Of a stretch of DNA of 64,000 nt, positions 26,141-35,529 are shown one piece after another. Every line of letters begins with the position of its first letter. Within the stretch, counting starts at the first letter, position 1. Made by a program: the position numbers and the translations under genes. The notes under the pieces are model-generated. The model did no database searches. It was not told the origin of the DNA and worked only from the letters and a program-made list of their open reading frames with translations. The DNA is from JACZUI01 sp965216725 (GTDB taxonomy: Bacteria; Actinomycetota; Acidimicrobiia; Spongiisociales; ZC4RG35), in assembly GCA_965216725.1 (NCBI GenBank), contig CBDCGI010000003.1:1-64000 (forward strand). The letters are read 5' to 3'.

Positions 26141-27214
26141 ATGATGCCGTCGCGAATGGATCGGTTCCGCCAGCGATTTCTGAGACTGCTGCCCCTGGTA
26201 GCGATGCCTCTCGTGCTCGGGGCGTGCAGCTTCATCGGCAACGAAGACGGCCCGCTCACCACGTTTGAGCCTGCCGGTCCCTTCGCCGAGCGCATCGATA
26301 GCTTGTTCTGGCTCGTCTTCTGGATTGCCGTGGCCATCTTCTTCCTGGTCATGGGCGGCATCGTGGTGGCAGTCGTTTTGTATCGGGATCGTGATGGTGC
26401 GAAAGAGGCCAAGCAGCTACACGGATCTCCCAAGCTCGAGATCGCATGGACCGTGATCCCTGCGCTCATTCTCGCCGGGATCGCAGTGCCGACCACGGCT
26501 GCTGTGTTCGATCTCACGGAGTGCGGAGATGACGCCATGGAGATCGAGATCATTGGCCACCAATGGTGGTTCGAATACCAGTATCCCGATCTGGAGATCG
26601 AAACCGCCAACGTGATGGTGATCCCCGCGGGCACCGAGATCTGCGCCAAGATGACCTCGAATGACGTGCTCCACAACTTCTGGGTACCTTCCCTGAACGG
26701 CAAGAGGTATCTGATCCCCGGTCAGGAGACCGATCTCAGGCTCCAGGCCGACGAGTCTGGGGAGTACTGGGGCCACTGCGCCGAGTTCTGCGGGCTGAGC
26801 CACTCCCTGATGCGGGCTCGGGTCGTCGCCATGGATGGAGATGATTTCGATGCCTGGGTCGCCAGCCAGCAAGAGCCGGCGGCGCTGCCGGTTGAGGGCA
26901 CGCCTGAGTTCGACGGGTACCAGGTCTTTCTGAACAAGCAATGCATCCAGTGCCACACGGTCAACTTCAACGACCAGAGCGCGTCCAATGTGATCCCCGA
27001 CGAGGCCTTCAACGGTCCCGACCTGACGCATTTCGGGAGCCGGGAGGTGTTCGCCGGTGCCAGCCTCCCTGAGGAAGGGGAGTCCCGGCTGGAAGCGCTG
27101 AAGCGCTGGCTTGCCGACCCACCCGAGGTCAAGCCAGGCAGCTTCATGCCCAACTTGGCACTCACCGAGGCCGAGATCGACAGTCTGATCGTCTGGCTGG
27201 AGTCCAACCAATGA
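26141..27214 (+). CDS. ctaC: Cytochrome c oxidase subunit II with fused cytochrome c (caa3-type)
   Basis: The 357-aa lipoprotein has a lipobox LGAC near residue 25 and two membrane helices. The cupredoxin domain carries the CuA site (HDVLHNFWVP-like VLHNFW and HCAEFCGLSHSLMRARV). The C-terminal mono-heme cytochrome c domain has CIQCH near residue 267 and a methionine ligand in GSFMPNLAL. The fused cytochrome lets the enzyme take electrons from complex III or menaquinol oxidising partners directly. It overlaps ctaD by 4 bp. Confidence 0.95.
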   Translation: MMPSRMDRFRQRFLRLLPLVAMPLVLGACSFIGNEDGPLTTFEPAGPFAERIDSLFWLVFWIAVAIFFLVMGGIVVAVVLYRDRDGAKEAKQLHGSPKLEIAWTVIPALILAGIAVPTTAAVFDLTECGDDAMEIEIIGHQWWFEYQYPDLEIETANVMVIPAGTEICAKMTSNDVLHNFWVPSLNGKRYLIPGQETDLRLQADESGEYWGHCAEFCGLSHSLMRARVVAMDGDDFDAWVASQQEPAALPVEGTPEFDGYQVFLNKQCIQCHTVNFNDQSASNVIPDEAFNGPDLTHFGSREVFAGASLPEEGESRLEALKRWLADPPEVKPGSFMPNLALTEAEIDSLIVWLESNQ

Positions 27215-29259
27215 CAGCAACAGCCGAACGGCCCCAGACCACGATATTCAGCCGACCCAAAGCCACGACCGGGCTCTGGTCCTGGATCACCACGGTCGAC
27301 CACAAGAAGATCGGCATCATGTACGGGTACGCCGCCTTCCTCTTCTTCATCCTTGGCGGCGTCGAGGCCCTCCTGCTTCGGATTCAGCTGACGCAGGCCA
27401 ACGCCGAGTTCCTCACCGCCGGTGCCTACAACGCGCTGTTCACGATGCATGGGACGACGATGATCTTCCTGTTCGTCATGCCGGTGTCGGCGGCCTTCAT
27501 GAACTACCTGCTCCCATTGCTCATCGGGGCCAGGGACGTGGCTTACCCCAGGCTCAATGCCCTGTCCTGGTGGATTTTCTTCTTCGGCGGGATCTTCCTC
27601 TATTCGACGTTCTTCTTCGGGACGTCGGTGGCGCCCACCGGCGCCGAAGGCGTTGCCGGCAACTTGGCGGCGGGAGGGGGCCCTGGCAGCTTCAACTTCC
27701 TCGCCGACTCCCCGGACGCCGGTTGGTTCGCCTATCAGCCCAATGCCGGTCCGCTCTACTCAGCCGGCACGGCAATGGATTACTGGGCCCTGGGGCTTCA
27801 GCTCCTGGGTCTGGCATCGCTCATCTCGTCGGTGAACTTCATCGTGACGGTGTTCAACATGCGGGCCAAGGGGATGCGTCTGCTGCGGATGCCGGTTTTT
27901 GCCTGGATGTCGACGGTGGTCGCCTTCCTTCTTCTCTTCTCCCTACCGATCATTGCCGTCGCTCTCTTCATGGTCACCATCGACCGTCAGTTCGGTTCGT
28001 TGTTCTTCGCCTCCTCCGGAGGTGGCGACCCGATCCTGTGGCAGCACCTCTTTTGGCTCTTCGGTCATCCGGAGGTCTACATCCTGATCCTCCCCGCCAT
28101 GGGCATCGTCTCCGAAGTGCTGCCCGTGTTCTCCCGGAAGCCGCTCTTTGGCTATTCAGCGGTCGTGTTCGCCGGCGCAGCCATCGCCTTCCTCGGCTTC
28201 GGGGTCTGGGCCCATCACATGTTCGCTTCGGGAATCACGCCTGTTGCCCAGGCTGCTTTCGGGCTGGCGACGATGACCATCGCCATCCCGACCGGGATCA
28301 AGATCTTCAACTGGCTTGGGACCATGTGGATGGGACGCATCAGGCTCACGACGCCGATGCTGTTCGCCATCGGGTTTGTGGCCATGTTCACGATTGGCGG
28401 GCTCTCCGGGGTGACCCACTCCATAGTCCCGTCCGACTGGCAACAAACCGACACCTACTACATCGTCGCCCATTTCCACTATGTGCTCTTCGGTGGCGCG
28501 GTGTTCGGGATCTTCGCCGGCCTGTACTACTGGTTCCCCAAGTTGACGGGGCGTGTCATGAGCGAGAGGCTGGGCAAGGTTCAGTTCTGGCTGATGATGA
28601 TCGGGTTCAACCTCACCTTCGCCCCGATGCACTGGCTCGGCTTGCAGGGGATGGTCAGGAGGACCTGGAAATATGCGCCGGAGACCGGTCTCGAGCCGTG
28701 GAACGTGGCGGTGACCGTAGGTGCGTTCATCATCGCCATCGCCGTGTTGGTCTTCATAGTGAACTGGTACACGTCGAAACGGCGCGGTCAGCCTTCGGGC
28801 CTGGACCCGTGGGACAGCCGGACCATCGAGTGGATGTCGCCGAACCCGACGCCTGAGTACAACTTCGCGGTGCCACCGGAAGTGGAGCGTCTCGACCACT
28901 TCTGGCATCTCAAATACGACGAAGACGACGAAGGTCGGGCGGTTGCCAAGCCGGACAAAGACGACGTCGTGGCGGCCATCGAAGAGGAGCAGCTGAATCC
29001 GCGTTCGCCGATCCATTTGCCCAATCCGTCATACTTTCCGTTCCTGGTGGCGCTCGGGCTGCCCCTGGTCTTCTACGGGATCATCTATCACACCGCTCTC
29101 TGGGGCAAAGCCCTGATAGTGGTTGGTGCTCTGATCACCCTCTCCGCGCTCATCGGGTGGTCAATCGAACCCCTCGAGGAACCTCATGTCGAGGGGGACC
29201 ACGTCGAAGGGGACCACGACGATGAGCCGGAGACTGAAGAGGAGAGCGGCGATGAGTGA
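27211..29259 (+). CDS. ctaD: Cytochrome c oxidase subunit I
   Basis: The 682-aa protein holds the heme a and heme a3-CuB sites. It shows FTMHGTTMIFLFVMP (heme a histidine), the FGHPEVYILILP motif with the His-Tyr crosslink, WAHHMFASG (CuB histidines) and YYIVAHFHYVLFGG (heme ligands). The GHPEVY form marks an A-type oxidase with a K channel. After residue about 540 there is an extension with two extra membrane helices (YFPFLVALGLPLVFYGIIYH) and an acidic, His-containing tail, seen in several actinobacterial enzymes. Expected partners are encoded on both sides. Confidence 0.97.
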   Translation: MTATAERPQTTIFSRPKATTGLWSWITTVDHKKIGIMYGYAAFLFFILGGVEALLLRIQLTQANAEFLTAGAYNALFTMHGTTMIFLFVMPVSAAFMNYLLPLLIGARDVAYPRLNALSWWIFFFGGIFLYSTFFFGTSVAPTGAEGVAGNLAAGGGPGSFNFLADSPDAGWFAYQPNAGPLYSAGTAMDYWALGLQLLGLASLISSVNFIVTVFNMRAKGMRLLRMPVFAWMSTVVAFLLLFSLPIIAVALFMVTIDRQFGSLFFASSGGGDPILWQHLFWLFGHPEVYILILPAMGIVSEVLPVFSRKPLFGYSAVVFAGAAIAFLGFGVWAHHMFASGITPVAQAAFGLATMTIAIPTGIKIFNWLGTMWMGRIRLTTPMLFAIGFVAMFTIGGLSGVTHSIVPSDWQQTDTYYIVAHFHYVLFGGAVFGIFAGLYYWFPKLTGRVMSERLGKVQFWLMMIGFNLTFAPMHWLGLQGMVRRTWKYAPETGLEPWNVAVTVGAFIIAIAVLVFIVNWYTSKRRGQPSGLDPWDSRTIEWMSPNPTPEYNFAVPPEVERLDHFWHLKYDEDDEGRAVAKPDKDDVVAAIEEEQLNPRSPIHLPNPSYFPFLVALGLPLVFYGIIYHTALWGKALIVVGALITLSALIGWSIEPLEEPHVEGDHVEGDHDDEPETEEESGDE

Positions 29260-29881
29260 CTTGGCTCACACCGCAGCAGTGGATCACGGTCACCCGGAGC
29301 ACGAGACGACCGGAATCGACAATCGAAAGCTGGGGATGTGGGCCTTCCTCAGCTCGGAGTTCCTGTTCTTCGGTGCGTTGATCACGAACTATCTGATCTA
29401 TTCGAACCGTGGCGGGTTCGAAGGGACCTATCCCGCCGAGATCTACGACATTCCTTTCACGTCGGTGAGCTCTTTCGTGTTGTTGATGAGCTCGCTGACG
29501 ATGGTCTTGGCTCACAACGCCTTGACGAGAGGCGATCAGAATGGGACCAAGACCTGGCTGTTCGCCACCGCCGCGCTCGGCTCGGTGTTCCTGGGCGGGC
29601 AGGTGTTCGAGTTCACGGAGTTCATCGTCCACAAGGACATGACTCTGACCACCAATCCTGCGGCTTCGGCCTTCTACGTGCTGACCGGTTTCCACGGCCT
29701 TCATGTGGCCATCGGCGTGATAATGCTCCTCTCATTGTGGGGACTCTCCAGACGCAAGGCAGGCCTGTCTGAGGACTCGGGGCTCAATCTCGAGCTGGTC
29801 GGCCTCTATTGGCACTTCGTCGACATCATCTGGATCGTGATCTTCACCGTTGTCTACCTGCTTTCGGCCGTCCCCTCATGA
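29252..29881 (+). CDS. ctaE: Cytochrome c oxidase subunit III
   Basis: The 209-aa membrane protein has the subunit III pattern: KLGMWAFLSSEFLFFGALI (first helix, with conserved Glu), a central YVLTGFHGLHVAIGVIMLL helix and the closing segment GLYWHFVDIIWIVIFTVVYL. Five helices are present rather than seven, usual for bacterial short forms. The ATG at 29252 lies inside the end of ctaD (8-bp overlap) with a GAGGAGAG ribosome-binding site. Upstream in-frame ATGs at 29186 and 29222 lie within the ctaD tail and are less likely. Confidence 0.95.
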   Translation: MSDLAHTAAVDHGHPEHETTGIDNRKLGMWAFLSSEFLFFGALITNYLIYSNRGGFEGTYPAEIYDIPFTSVSSFVLLMSSLTMVLAHNALTRGDQNGTKTWLFATAALGSVFLGGQVFEFTEFIVHKDMTLTTNPAASAFYVLTGFHGLHVAIGVIMLLSLWGLSRRKAGLSEDSGLNLELVGLYWHFVDIIWIVIFTVVYLLSAVPS

Positions 29882-30186
29882 GCGTCGACCACCACGCCCA
29901 CCCCACCCCGTCGCAGTATTGGAAGATCGCTGTCGTCCTAGCGGTGTTGACAGCTGTCGAGGTGGCCATGTTCTACATAGACGAGGCCAACGATCTCGGA
30001 GCGCTCAATGCCATCATTCTGCTGGCGCTGGCGGTGCTCAAATTTGTGATCGTCGTGGGGTATTACATGCACCTCAAATACGAGAAGTCGACTTTGAGTC
30101 GCTTCTTCACGGCGGGATTCATCCTTGCCGCGGCCCTATACGCGGTCGTGTTGGCCGCCATGGGCATCATCGCCATCCGGGGTTGA
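29878..30186 (+). CDS. Cytochrome c oxidase subunit IV (prokaryotic type)
   Basis: The 102-aa protein has three membrane helices with the family sequence VLTAVEVAMFYI and VLKFVIVVGYYMHLKYEKS. It matches caa3-type subunit IV proteins that stabilise the oxidase core. The ATG overlaps the ctaE stop (ATGA) and its own stop overlaps the next start (TTGA). Its membership of the oxidase operon is therefore strong. Confidence 0.9.
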   Translation: MSVDHHAHPTPSQYWKIAVVLAVLTAVEVAMFYIDEANDLGALNAIILLALAVLKFVIVVGYYMHLKYEKSTLSRFFTAGFILAAALYAVVLAAMGIIAIRG

Positions 30187-30521
30187 GAGCCACGCCGTTC
30201 GGTGCCGTCTCTGCCGGGCTGCGCACATTTGCCCACTGGTCGGCCCTTCTCACATTGATCTTGCCGTTCGTCGTTGCGTGCAGCCAGACCCAAGGAACGG
30301 TGCGCGGCGTGGTCATCGCGGTGAATGGGTCGCTCGAAGACGTGACCTCGTTTACGGTTCTGGTAGAAGGTGACGAGATGACTTTTGTTCCAGTGACGGA
30401 CGGCGACTACCCGTTCCCATTACCACATCTGCGTGAGCACCTGAGGACCGGGGAGCCGGTCCTCGTCACCTGGAAGAGTGACGACGGCGCCCGCATCGCG
30501 GTGCGCATCGACGACGGATAG
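30183..30521 (+). CDS. Small lipoprotein at the end of the oxidase operon
   Basis: A TTG overlapping the subunit IV stop gives a 112-aa product with a signal peptide and lipobox VVAC near residue 34. The remaining 75 residues form a small beta-rich domain (GTVRGVVIAVNGSLEDVTSF, then EPVLVTWKSDDGARIAVRI) like an OB fold. No cysteines besides the lipobox and no metal motif are present. Position suggests a role connected to the oxidase, but no function can be named. The unusual start depends on the overlap argument. Confidence 0.65.
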   Translation: MRATPFGAVSAGLRTFAHWSALLTLILPFVVACSQTQGTVRGVVIAVNGSLEDVTSFTVLVEGDEMTFVPVTDGDYPFPLPHLREHLRTGEPVLVTWKSDDGARIAVRIDDG

Positions 30522-30531
30522 CAAGGAATTG

Positions 30532-31626
30532 ATGATGGATCAGTCGAATGTCCCGCCCGGGCACTTCTTTCTCCCCGGGCCCACCGAGGTCAGGCCGGAG
30601 ATACTGGCGGCTCAAGACCACCAGATGATCGGGCACCGTGGCCAGGGGATTCGTGATCTGATGAGCGAGCTGCAAATCGGCCTCAAGGAGGTCTTCCTCA
30701 CCAAGCGACCGGTGGTTGTCTCCACATCTTCGGCCACCGGTCTCATGGAGGCGGCTCTTCGCAACGGGGTGGCTCAGGGACGTGTGTTGAGCCTGGTCAC
30801 CGGCGCCTTTTCCGACCGTTTCGCCGAGATCTCAATCGGGTGCGGCTTCGAGACCGACATCTGGGAGGTGGAATGGGGCACGACCCACAATCCGGTTGAC
30901 GTGGCCGATCGGCTCGCGGGCGGGGGTTACGACGCCGTCACACTCTCACAATCCGAGACCTCGACCGGGGCCCTTCAAGATCTGGAAGCCCTAGCTGAGG
31001 TAGTGGGTCAGCATCCGGGCACGATGCTGCTCGTGGATTCCGTGACCGGAGTCGGTGGCGCCGAGGTTCGCACCGATGAATGGGGTCTCGACTTCGTGAT
31101 CACCGGATCACAAAAGGCTCTGGCTCTGCCACCCGGTCTCGCCTTCGGCGTGGCGTCGGAGTCAATGATGACCCGATCGATGGCAGCCGAGCGGAAAGGC
31201 TTCTACTTCGACCTCATCCCTCTTCACGAGAGCCTTGCCAAGAATGAGACTCCGGCGACTCCGGCAATATCGCTGATGTATGCGCTCCGCGAGCAGCTGA
31301 AGAACATCATCGCCGAGGGAATGGAGAACCGGTGGGCGCGTCACACCGCCATGCGAGACCAAACGGTGGAGTGGGTCGAGGCGAGGGCGGACAAGGGAAT
31401 CAACGTGTTCGCCGCGGAAGGCGTCAGATCTCCCACCGTCACTTGCGTTGAGCTCCCCGACCACATGACCGGCCCCGGTGTTGCGGCCACCATGCTGGAG
31501 GCGGGGTGGGTGATCGGGGCTGGCTACGGCAAGATCAAAGATCAGACCATTCGTATCGGGCACATGGGGGACCACACGGTGGAGGAGCTGGCTGTTCTGC
31601 TCGACGCGCTGGACGATGTCTTGTGA
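30532..31626 (+). CDS. Class V aminotransferase, likely phosphoserine or alanine-glyoxylate type
   Basis: The 364-aa PLP enzyme has FFLPGPTEVRPEIL at the N-terminus, a QSETSTGALQDLEAL segment, LLVDSVTGVGGAEVRTDEWG (PLP aspartate) and VITGSQKALALPPGLAF with the PLP lysine near residue 204. This is the family of alanine-glyoxylate and serine-pyruvate aminotransferases. Because serA overlaps its stop codon (GTGA), it most likely acts as the phosphoserine aminotransferase of serine synthesis, replacing a classical SerC. ATG at 30532 follows an AAGGAA; the ATG at 30535 is equally possible. Confidence 0.85.
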   Translation: MMDQSNVPPGHFFLPGPTEVRPEILAAQDHQMIGHRGQGIRDLMSELQIGLKEVFLTKRPVVVSTSSATGLMEAALRNGVAQGRVLSLVTGAFSDRFAEISIGCGFETDIWEVEWGTTHNPVDVADRLAGGGYDAVTLSQSETSTGALQDLEALAEVVGQHPGTMLLVDSVTGVGGAEVRTDEWGLDFVITGSQKALALPPGLAFGVASESMMTRSMAAERKGFYFDLIPLHESLAKNETPATPAISLMYALREQLKNIIAEGMENRWARHTAMRDQTVEWVEARADKGINVFAAEGVRSPTVTCVELPDHMTGPGVAATMLEAGWVIGAGYGKIKDQTIRIGHMGDHTVEELAVLLDALDDVL

Positions 31627-32588
31627 CCGATCGGCTGGTCGTTCTCGCCACCGACCACGTGGCATCCGAGGGCCTTGGCCCACTGGAGGACGAGAGGTTC
31701 GACCTCCGGGTCGAATCCAGCGGCTCTGATTCCTTCGAACGTGTCCTGGCCTCGGCTCAGGCGCTCGTTGTCCGCAGCGCCACCAATGTCGATGACGAGC
31801 TGATGGGTCGTGGCGCCGGGCTCAGGGTGATAGGCCGAGCGGGTGTTGGCGTCGACAACATCGATGTCCAGGCAGCGACCAATCGAGGTATTGCCGTGTT
31901 CAACGCCCCTGGCGGCAACACCATCGCAGCAGCCGAGATGACCATGGCTCTGATTCTGTCCGTGGTGCGAAGAGTGGCCGAGGCGGATAGGTCGGTTCGT
32001 CGTGGAGATTGGGACCGTGCGGCGCTGAAAGGTCGCGAGCTCAAGGGGAAGACGCTCGGCTTGCTCGGCGCCGGGCGCATCGGAACCGAAGTGGCCCTCC
32101 GGTGCCAGGCATTCGGCATGAGCACCATCGCCTTCGACCCCTACCTTCCTCAGGGCCGGGCAGATGAGATCGGAGTCAGCTTGGTGGAGATGGACGATGT
32201 CATCGAACAGGCCGACATCATCTCACTGCATGTCCCTCTGAACGACGAGACAAGAGGCATGGTGTCCGCCGACATGCTCAACCGCATGAAGTCCAGCGCT
32301 TACATCGTCAACGTGTCACGAGGCGGGGTGATCGATGAGGGTGCCCTGGCGGCTGCGCTGGAGAGCGGGTCTATCGCCGGCGCCGGATTGGATGTCTACG
32401 AGTCTGAGCCTCTGCCGGCCGATAGCTCTCTCCGGACGGCGCCCAACCTCGTGCTGACTCCCCACCTCGGGGCCTCCACAGCCGAGGCTCAGGTCAATGT
32501 GGCCGAGGAGGTATCGCGGTCGATAAGGGCCGCGCTTCTCGATGGTGATGTAGGCGGGGCGGTGAACGCCAGTCAACTCCAGAGCTGA
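31623..32588 (+). CDS. serA: D-3-phosphoglycerate dehydrogenase, short form
   Basis: The 321-aa enzyme oxidises 3-phosphoglycerate in the first step of serine synthesis. It shows VIGRAGVGVDNIDVQAATNRGI, the NAD-binding GKTLGLLGAGRIGTEVA, RMKSSAYIVNVSRGGVIDE (catalytic Arg) and LTPHLGASTAEAQ (catalytic His). It ends just after the catalytic domain and lacks the C-terminal ASB and ACT domains that give serine feedback in mycobacterial SerA, so it is probably not inhibited in that way. GTG start overlaps the aminotransferase gene by 4 bp; its 3' end overlaps a convergent gene by 16 bp. Confidence 0.9.
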   Translation: MTDRLVVLATDHVASEGLGPLEDERFDLRVESSGSDSFERVLASAQALVVRSATNVDDELMGRGAGLRVIGRAGVGVDNIDVQAATNRGIAVFNAPGGNTIAAAEMTMALILSVVRRVAEADRSVRRGDWDRAALKGRELKGKTLGLLGAGRIGTEVALRCQAFGMSTIAFDPYLPQGRADEIGVSLVEMDDVIEQADIISLHVPLNDETRGMVSADMLNRMKSSAYIVNVSRGGVIDEGALAAALESGSIAGAGLDVYESEPLPADSSLRTAPNLVLTPHLGASTAEAQVNVAEEVSRSIRAALLDGDVGGAVNASQLQS

Positions 32589-33724
32589 ACCACGGCTGCC
32601 TCGGGTTCGGGGTCCTCATGGCCCGACTCGTCGCTCATCGCGGCGAGCACCAGGAAGATGACGACCACGACGGTGGCGATTCCGATGACTGCCACCATCA
32701 CCTCTCCGAACGAGAGTTTCATGTTTGGCTTGCTGCCGCCTAGTGAAGCGAAGGTGAGGATCCCCGCCGCGGTGATGATGGCGATGATGGCCGCTCCACC
32801 GCTGGTCAACTCGTTCGACTCGATCAAGGCCCAGGCGAATGGGATCACCAGTAGCAACAGGATTAGGGCTGCGGCCGCAGGCACGCCCATGGCACCTGCC
32901 AGGCGGCTCTTGACCTCTTCCACCTCCTCGTTGCCCTCGCCGCCAACTGCAACGGGCACCCCGGTGAGTTGGGGGACCAGGGCCGTGACGGCTCCGAGAA
33001 CGGCTCCACCGATGATCATGACAGACAGAGTGGCAAGCACCGGGAGCTGAACGAGGCCCTCGAGATCTTCCGGGGTATCTCCAAAAGCGCCGGTGAGAAT
33101 CGTTGCCGCGATCAGTCCGAGCACCAGGCCCAGCACTGCACCCATCACGGCCGTTGAGGTCGGAGAGTCGGCCAACCGCATGCCCTTGTCCACCCATCCT
33201 GCCCCCGCCCGCGACAACCCGGCGACGATGATCCCGAGGACGATGCTGACGAGGGCGATGGCGACGATCACTTCCGTCGAGTCGACTTGGAGCACCGGGT
33301 TGAAGGTGCCTTCGCCCGTCACTGAAGCCGAGGGTGCCCAGAACGAGGTGGCGATGAGGAAGGCAAAAAGCCCGAGGATGGCGCCCGTCCAAGATCCGAT
33401 CCGGGTTGCTGTGCGGAGCCTCCTCCCCAACGGCACTGGTTCGATGTCCTCGTCTTCGGGCTCGGGCTCCACCACCGGCGCCGGGATCTCGATGGTGGCG
33501 ACCGGAGCTGGTTCGGCTTCGGGCTGGGGGGCGGATTGTGTCTCTGGCTCCGGGGCGGGGGTGGCAGGAGCGGCAGGTGCGGCCACCGGTGCTCCACCAG
33601 TCCAGGCGCTGAGGATCGCATCGCGTGTCGACTCGTTGGCGGTCGCCCGAGCATCTGCAGATCTGGCGATCAGCGCCTCGGGCACGCCAAGGGCCTCCGA
33701 GGCAGCTGTCAGAAGGTCGCTCAC
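32573..33724 (-). CDS. Membrane protein of unknown function with Pro/Glu-rich N-terminus
   Basis: The 383-aa protein begins with a soluble helical module (LLTAASEALGVPEALIARSADARATA), followed by a low-complexity Ala/Pro/Glu stretch to about residue 100. The rest has about eight hydrophobic segments. Signs of repeated helices are AVMGAVLGLVLGLIAATIL and VMIIGGAVLGAVTALVP. GTG at 33724 is chosen because the first module starts there; no clear ribosome-binding site is visible. I do not recognise the family. The 3' end overlaps serA by 16 bp on the opposite strand. Confidence 0.7.
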   Translation of the reverse strand: MSDLLTAASEALGVPEALIARSADARATANESTRDAILSAWTGGAPVAAPAAPATPAPEPETQSAPQPEAEPAPVATIEIPAPVVEPEPEDEDIEPVPLGRRLRTATRIGSWTGAILGLFAFLIATSFWAPSASVTGEGTFNPVLQVDSTEVIVAIALVSIVLGIIVAGLSRAGAGWVDKGMRLADSPTSTAVMGAVLGLVLGLIAATILTGAFGDTPEDLEGLVQLPVLATLSVMIIGGAVLGAVTALVPQLTGVPVAVGGEGNEEVEEVKSRLAGAMGVPAAAALILLLLVIPFAWALIESNELTSGGAAIIAIITAAGILTFASLGGSKPNMKLSFGEVMVAVIGIATVVVVIFLVLAAMSDESGHEDPEPEAAVVQLWS

Positions 33725-33849
33725 GAGTCGGGATAGTAACTCGCGTCGTCTTCGGCCCTGCAACGCGTTCGGCCGATGTGGCACGACGGGTCGGCGGGCG
33801 CCACATTCCAAGGGTCTTATCGGGTGGTCATCGGTAACCTTGCCCCGGC

Positions 33850-34740
33850 ATGCTGGCGGTTTTCACCTATCCCCCGATCCCGGTCTTCGAGTTGGGACCG
33901 CTGAACCTCTCACTGCACGGCTTGTTTGCCGCAGTCGGATTTGTGGCCGGCGCCATCTTGGCCACCCGAGTCGTGGAACAGCGCCACTTCGACACCACCA
34001 AGTACCAGTCCGTTCTCACCTGGGGTCTCATCGGCGCGCTGGTAGGGGCTAGATACTTCACCGCACCGGCTGCCATCCTCGGCGGGCTCCCCCTGAGCGA
34101 CGCTCTCAACCCGATCAGCGGGAACTTCTCCATCATGGGTGGCTTCGCCGGCGGCATCATCGCCGGCTGGATCAGGATGCGCCAGGTTGGTTTGCCGGTG
34201 CTGGCCACTCTCGACATGTCGACTTTTGGCTTGGCGCTGGGCACCGTTGTCGGACGCATCGGCGACCTGGCGATCGTGGAGCACCTGGGCAGCGCCACCG
34301 ACGTCGCCTGGGGCTACGGCATCAAGCCCGGCTACGACGTCGCCCCGCAGCACAACGCTCTGGAATGCACCGACCTAACGGTGGGGTCCGACGGGTGGTG
34401 CGGCATCTACCACCACGTGGCCATGTACGACATGATCGGGGCGGCCATTCTGCTCGGTGTGCTCTATTTCGCCTACAAGAAGCTGCCGATCCATTACGGC
34501 CAAATGCTGTTTCTGTGGACCGCCTGGTACGGGCTGCAGCGGTTTGTCCTCGACGGTCTCCGCTTCGGAAACGGTGATGCGGTGCTGGGAAGCTTCACTT
34601 GGAATCAGGTAAGCGGCCTGGTGGCAGGGGTCGGCGGGCTGATCTTGATTTGGGTGATGGGCCGCACCCAGCCCCGAGTGAGCCCCAAAGAGGATCAGAA
34701 GCTCGGGGCGACGCCCCCCACCGTCGAGCCCGCAGCCTGA
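33850..34740 (+). CDS. lgt: Prolipoprotein diacylglyceryl transferase
   Basis: The 296-aa membrane enzyme transfers diacylglyceryl to the lipobox cysteine of prolipoproteins, of which several are encoded in this window. It has seven hydrophobic segments, an N-terminal SLHGLFAAVGFVAGA, GLIGALVGARYF, MGGFAGGIIAGWIR and the region GRIGDLAIVEHLG (near residue 136). The last matches the Lgt signature GRxGNFxNxE only partly: both asparagines are replaced. The HGG motif around E. coli His103 reads IMGG here. Overall similarity and context still support Lgt. Confidence 0.85.
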   Translation: MLAVFTYPPIPVFELGPLNLSLHGLFAAVGFVAGAILATRVVEQRHFDTTKYQSVLTWGLIGALVGARYFTAPAAILGGLPLSDALNPISGNFSIMGGFAGGIIAGWIRMRQVGLPVLATLDMSTFGLALGTVVGRIGDLAIVEHLGSATDVAWGYGIKPGYDVAPQHNALECTDLTVGSDGWCGIYHHVAMYDMIGAAILLGVLYFAYKKLPIHYGQMLFLWTAWYGLQRFVLDGLRFGNGDAVLGSFTWNQVSGLVAGVGGLILIWVMGRTQPRVSPKEDQKLGATPPTVEPAA

Positions 34741-34749
34741 AGTCTCCTC

Positions 34750-35529
34750 TTAGCGGTTTCGCTCGTCCCGCCAGGCGAGCCACTCGGCAACCGGTGCCAG
34801 GTCGTACTTGTCGCGGCCGTCGAACCCAAGAGTTATCAGCGTCGCTCCCGCGTCCAGATATCGGTCGCCACTCTCGGGTTTGCGTGGGTTGGCCCCACAC
34901 GAGATCTCGATGTCATCTGGGTCGCGGCCTTCCTGTTCACACCACTGATGCAGTACTCCGATTTTGTGGCGGATCTTGTCGGCCGAGCCGAATCCGTGCC
35001 AGATGTCGGCGTGGCGGGCCGTATATCGAAGGGTCTTGCGTTCACCGCCACCTCCGATCAGCACCGGGATCTTCCGGTTTGGCGGGGGGTTGCCCTTTGC
35101 CCACCTGGCCTCGATGCGGGGCAGCGCCTGCTCCAGGTCGGCGAGGCGACTCCCGGGGGTGCCGAACTCGTAGCCGAACTCGTCGTAATCGCGCTGGTAC
35201 CACCCTGCTCCCATGCCCAGGATCAGCCGGCCGCCCGACGCGTGGTCAACCGTGCGCGCCATGTCGGCGAGGAGATCTGGGTTCCGATAAGAGTTGGCAG
35301 TGACCAATGGTCCGAACTCGATCCTCTCGGTGATCTCAGCCCACGATCCCAGCATGGTCCAACACTCGAAGTGCTTCCCGTTGGGGTCGCCACTGAGAGG
35401 AAAGAAGTGATCCCAGTTGAAGAGGATGTCCGCGCCCATCTCGTCGGCTTCGACTGCGGCACGGCGGATATCTGAGTAGTCGGCGTGTTGGGGTTGGATG
35501 TCGATGGCGATACGGACCGGGCGCGGCAC
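34750..35529 (-). CDS. LLM-class (luciferase-like) oxidoreductase, probably F420-dependent
   Basis: The 259-aa TIM-barrel protein starts with RIAIDIQPQHADYSDIRRAA and has GADILFNWDHFFPLSGD, GPLVTANSYRNPDLLADMARTVDHASGGRLILGMGAGWYQ-type sequence (split across the barrel) and IPVLIGGGGERKTLRYTARHADIW. These are the marks of F420-dependent actinobacterial luciferase-like enzymes that act on unknown small molecules. GTG at 35529 immediately follows the stop of the upstream ligase gene, so the two are co-transcribed. Confidence 0.88.
   Translation of the reverse strand: MPRPVRIAIDIQPQHADYSDIRRAAVEADEMGADILFNWDHFFPLSGDPNGKHFECWTMLGSWAEITERIEFGPLVTANSYRNPDLLADMARTVDHASGGRLILGMGAGWYQRDYDEFGYEFGTPGSRLADLEQALPRIEARWAKGNPPPNRKIPVLIGGGGERKTLRYTARHADIWHGFGSADKIRHKIGVLHQWCEQEGRDPDDIEISCGANPRKPESGDRYLDAGATLITLGFDGRDKYDLAPVAEWLAWRDERNR

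Noticed and set aside
27570..28856. A 428-codon open frame on the plus strand
   Set aside because: It is an out-of-frame shadow of ctaD, which has all heme and copper ligands.
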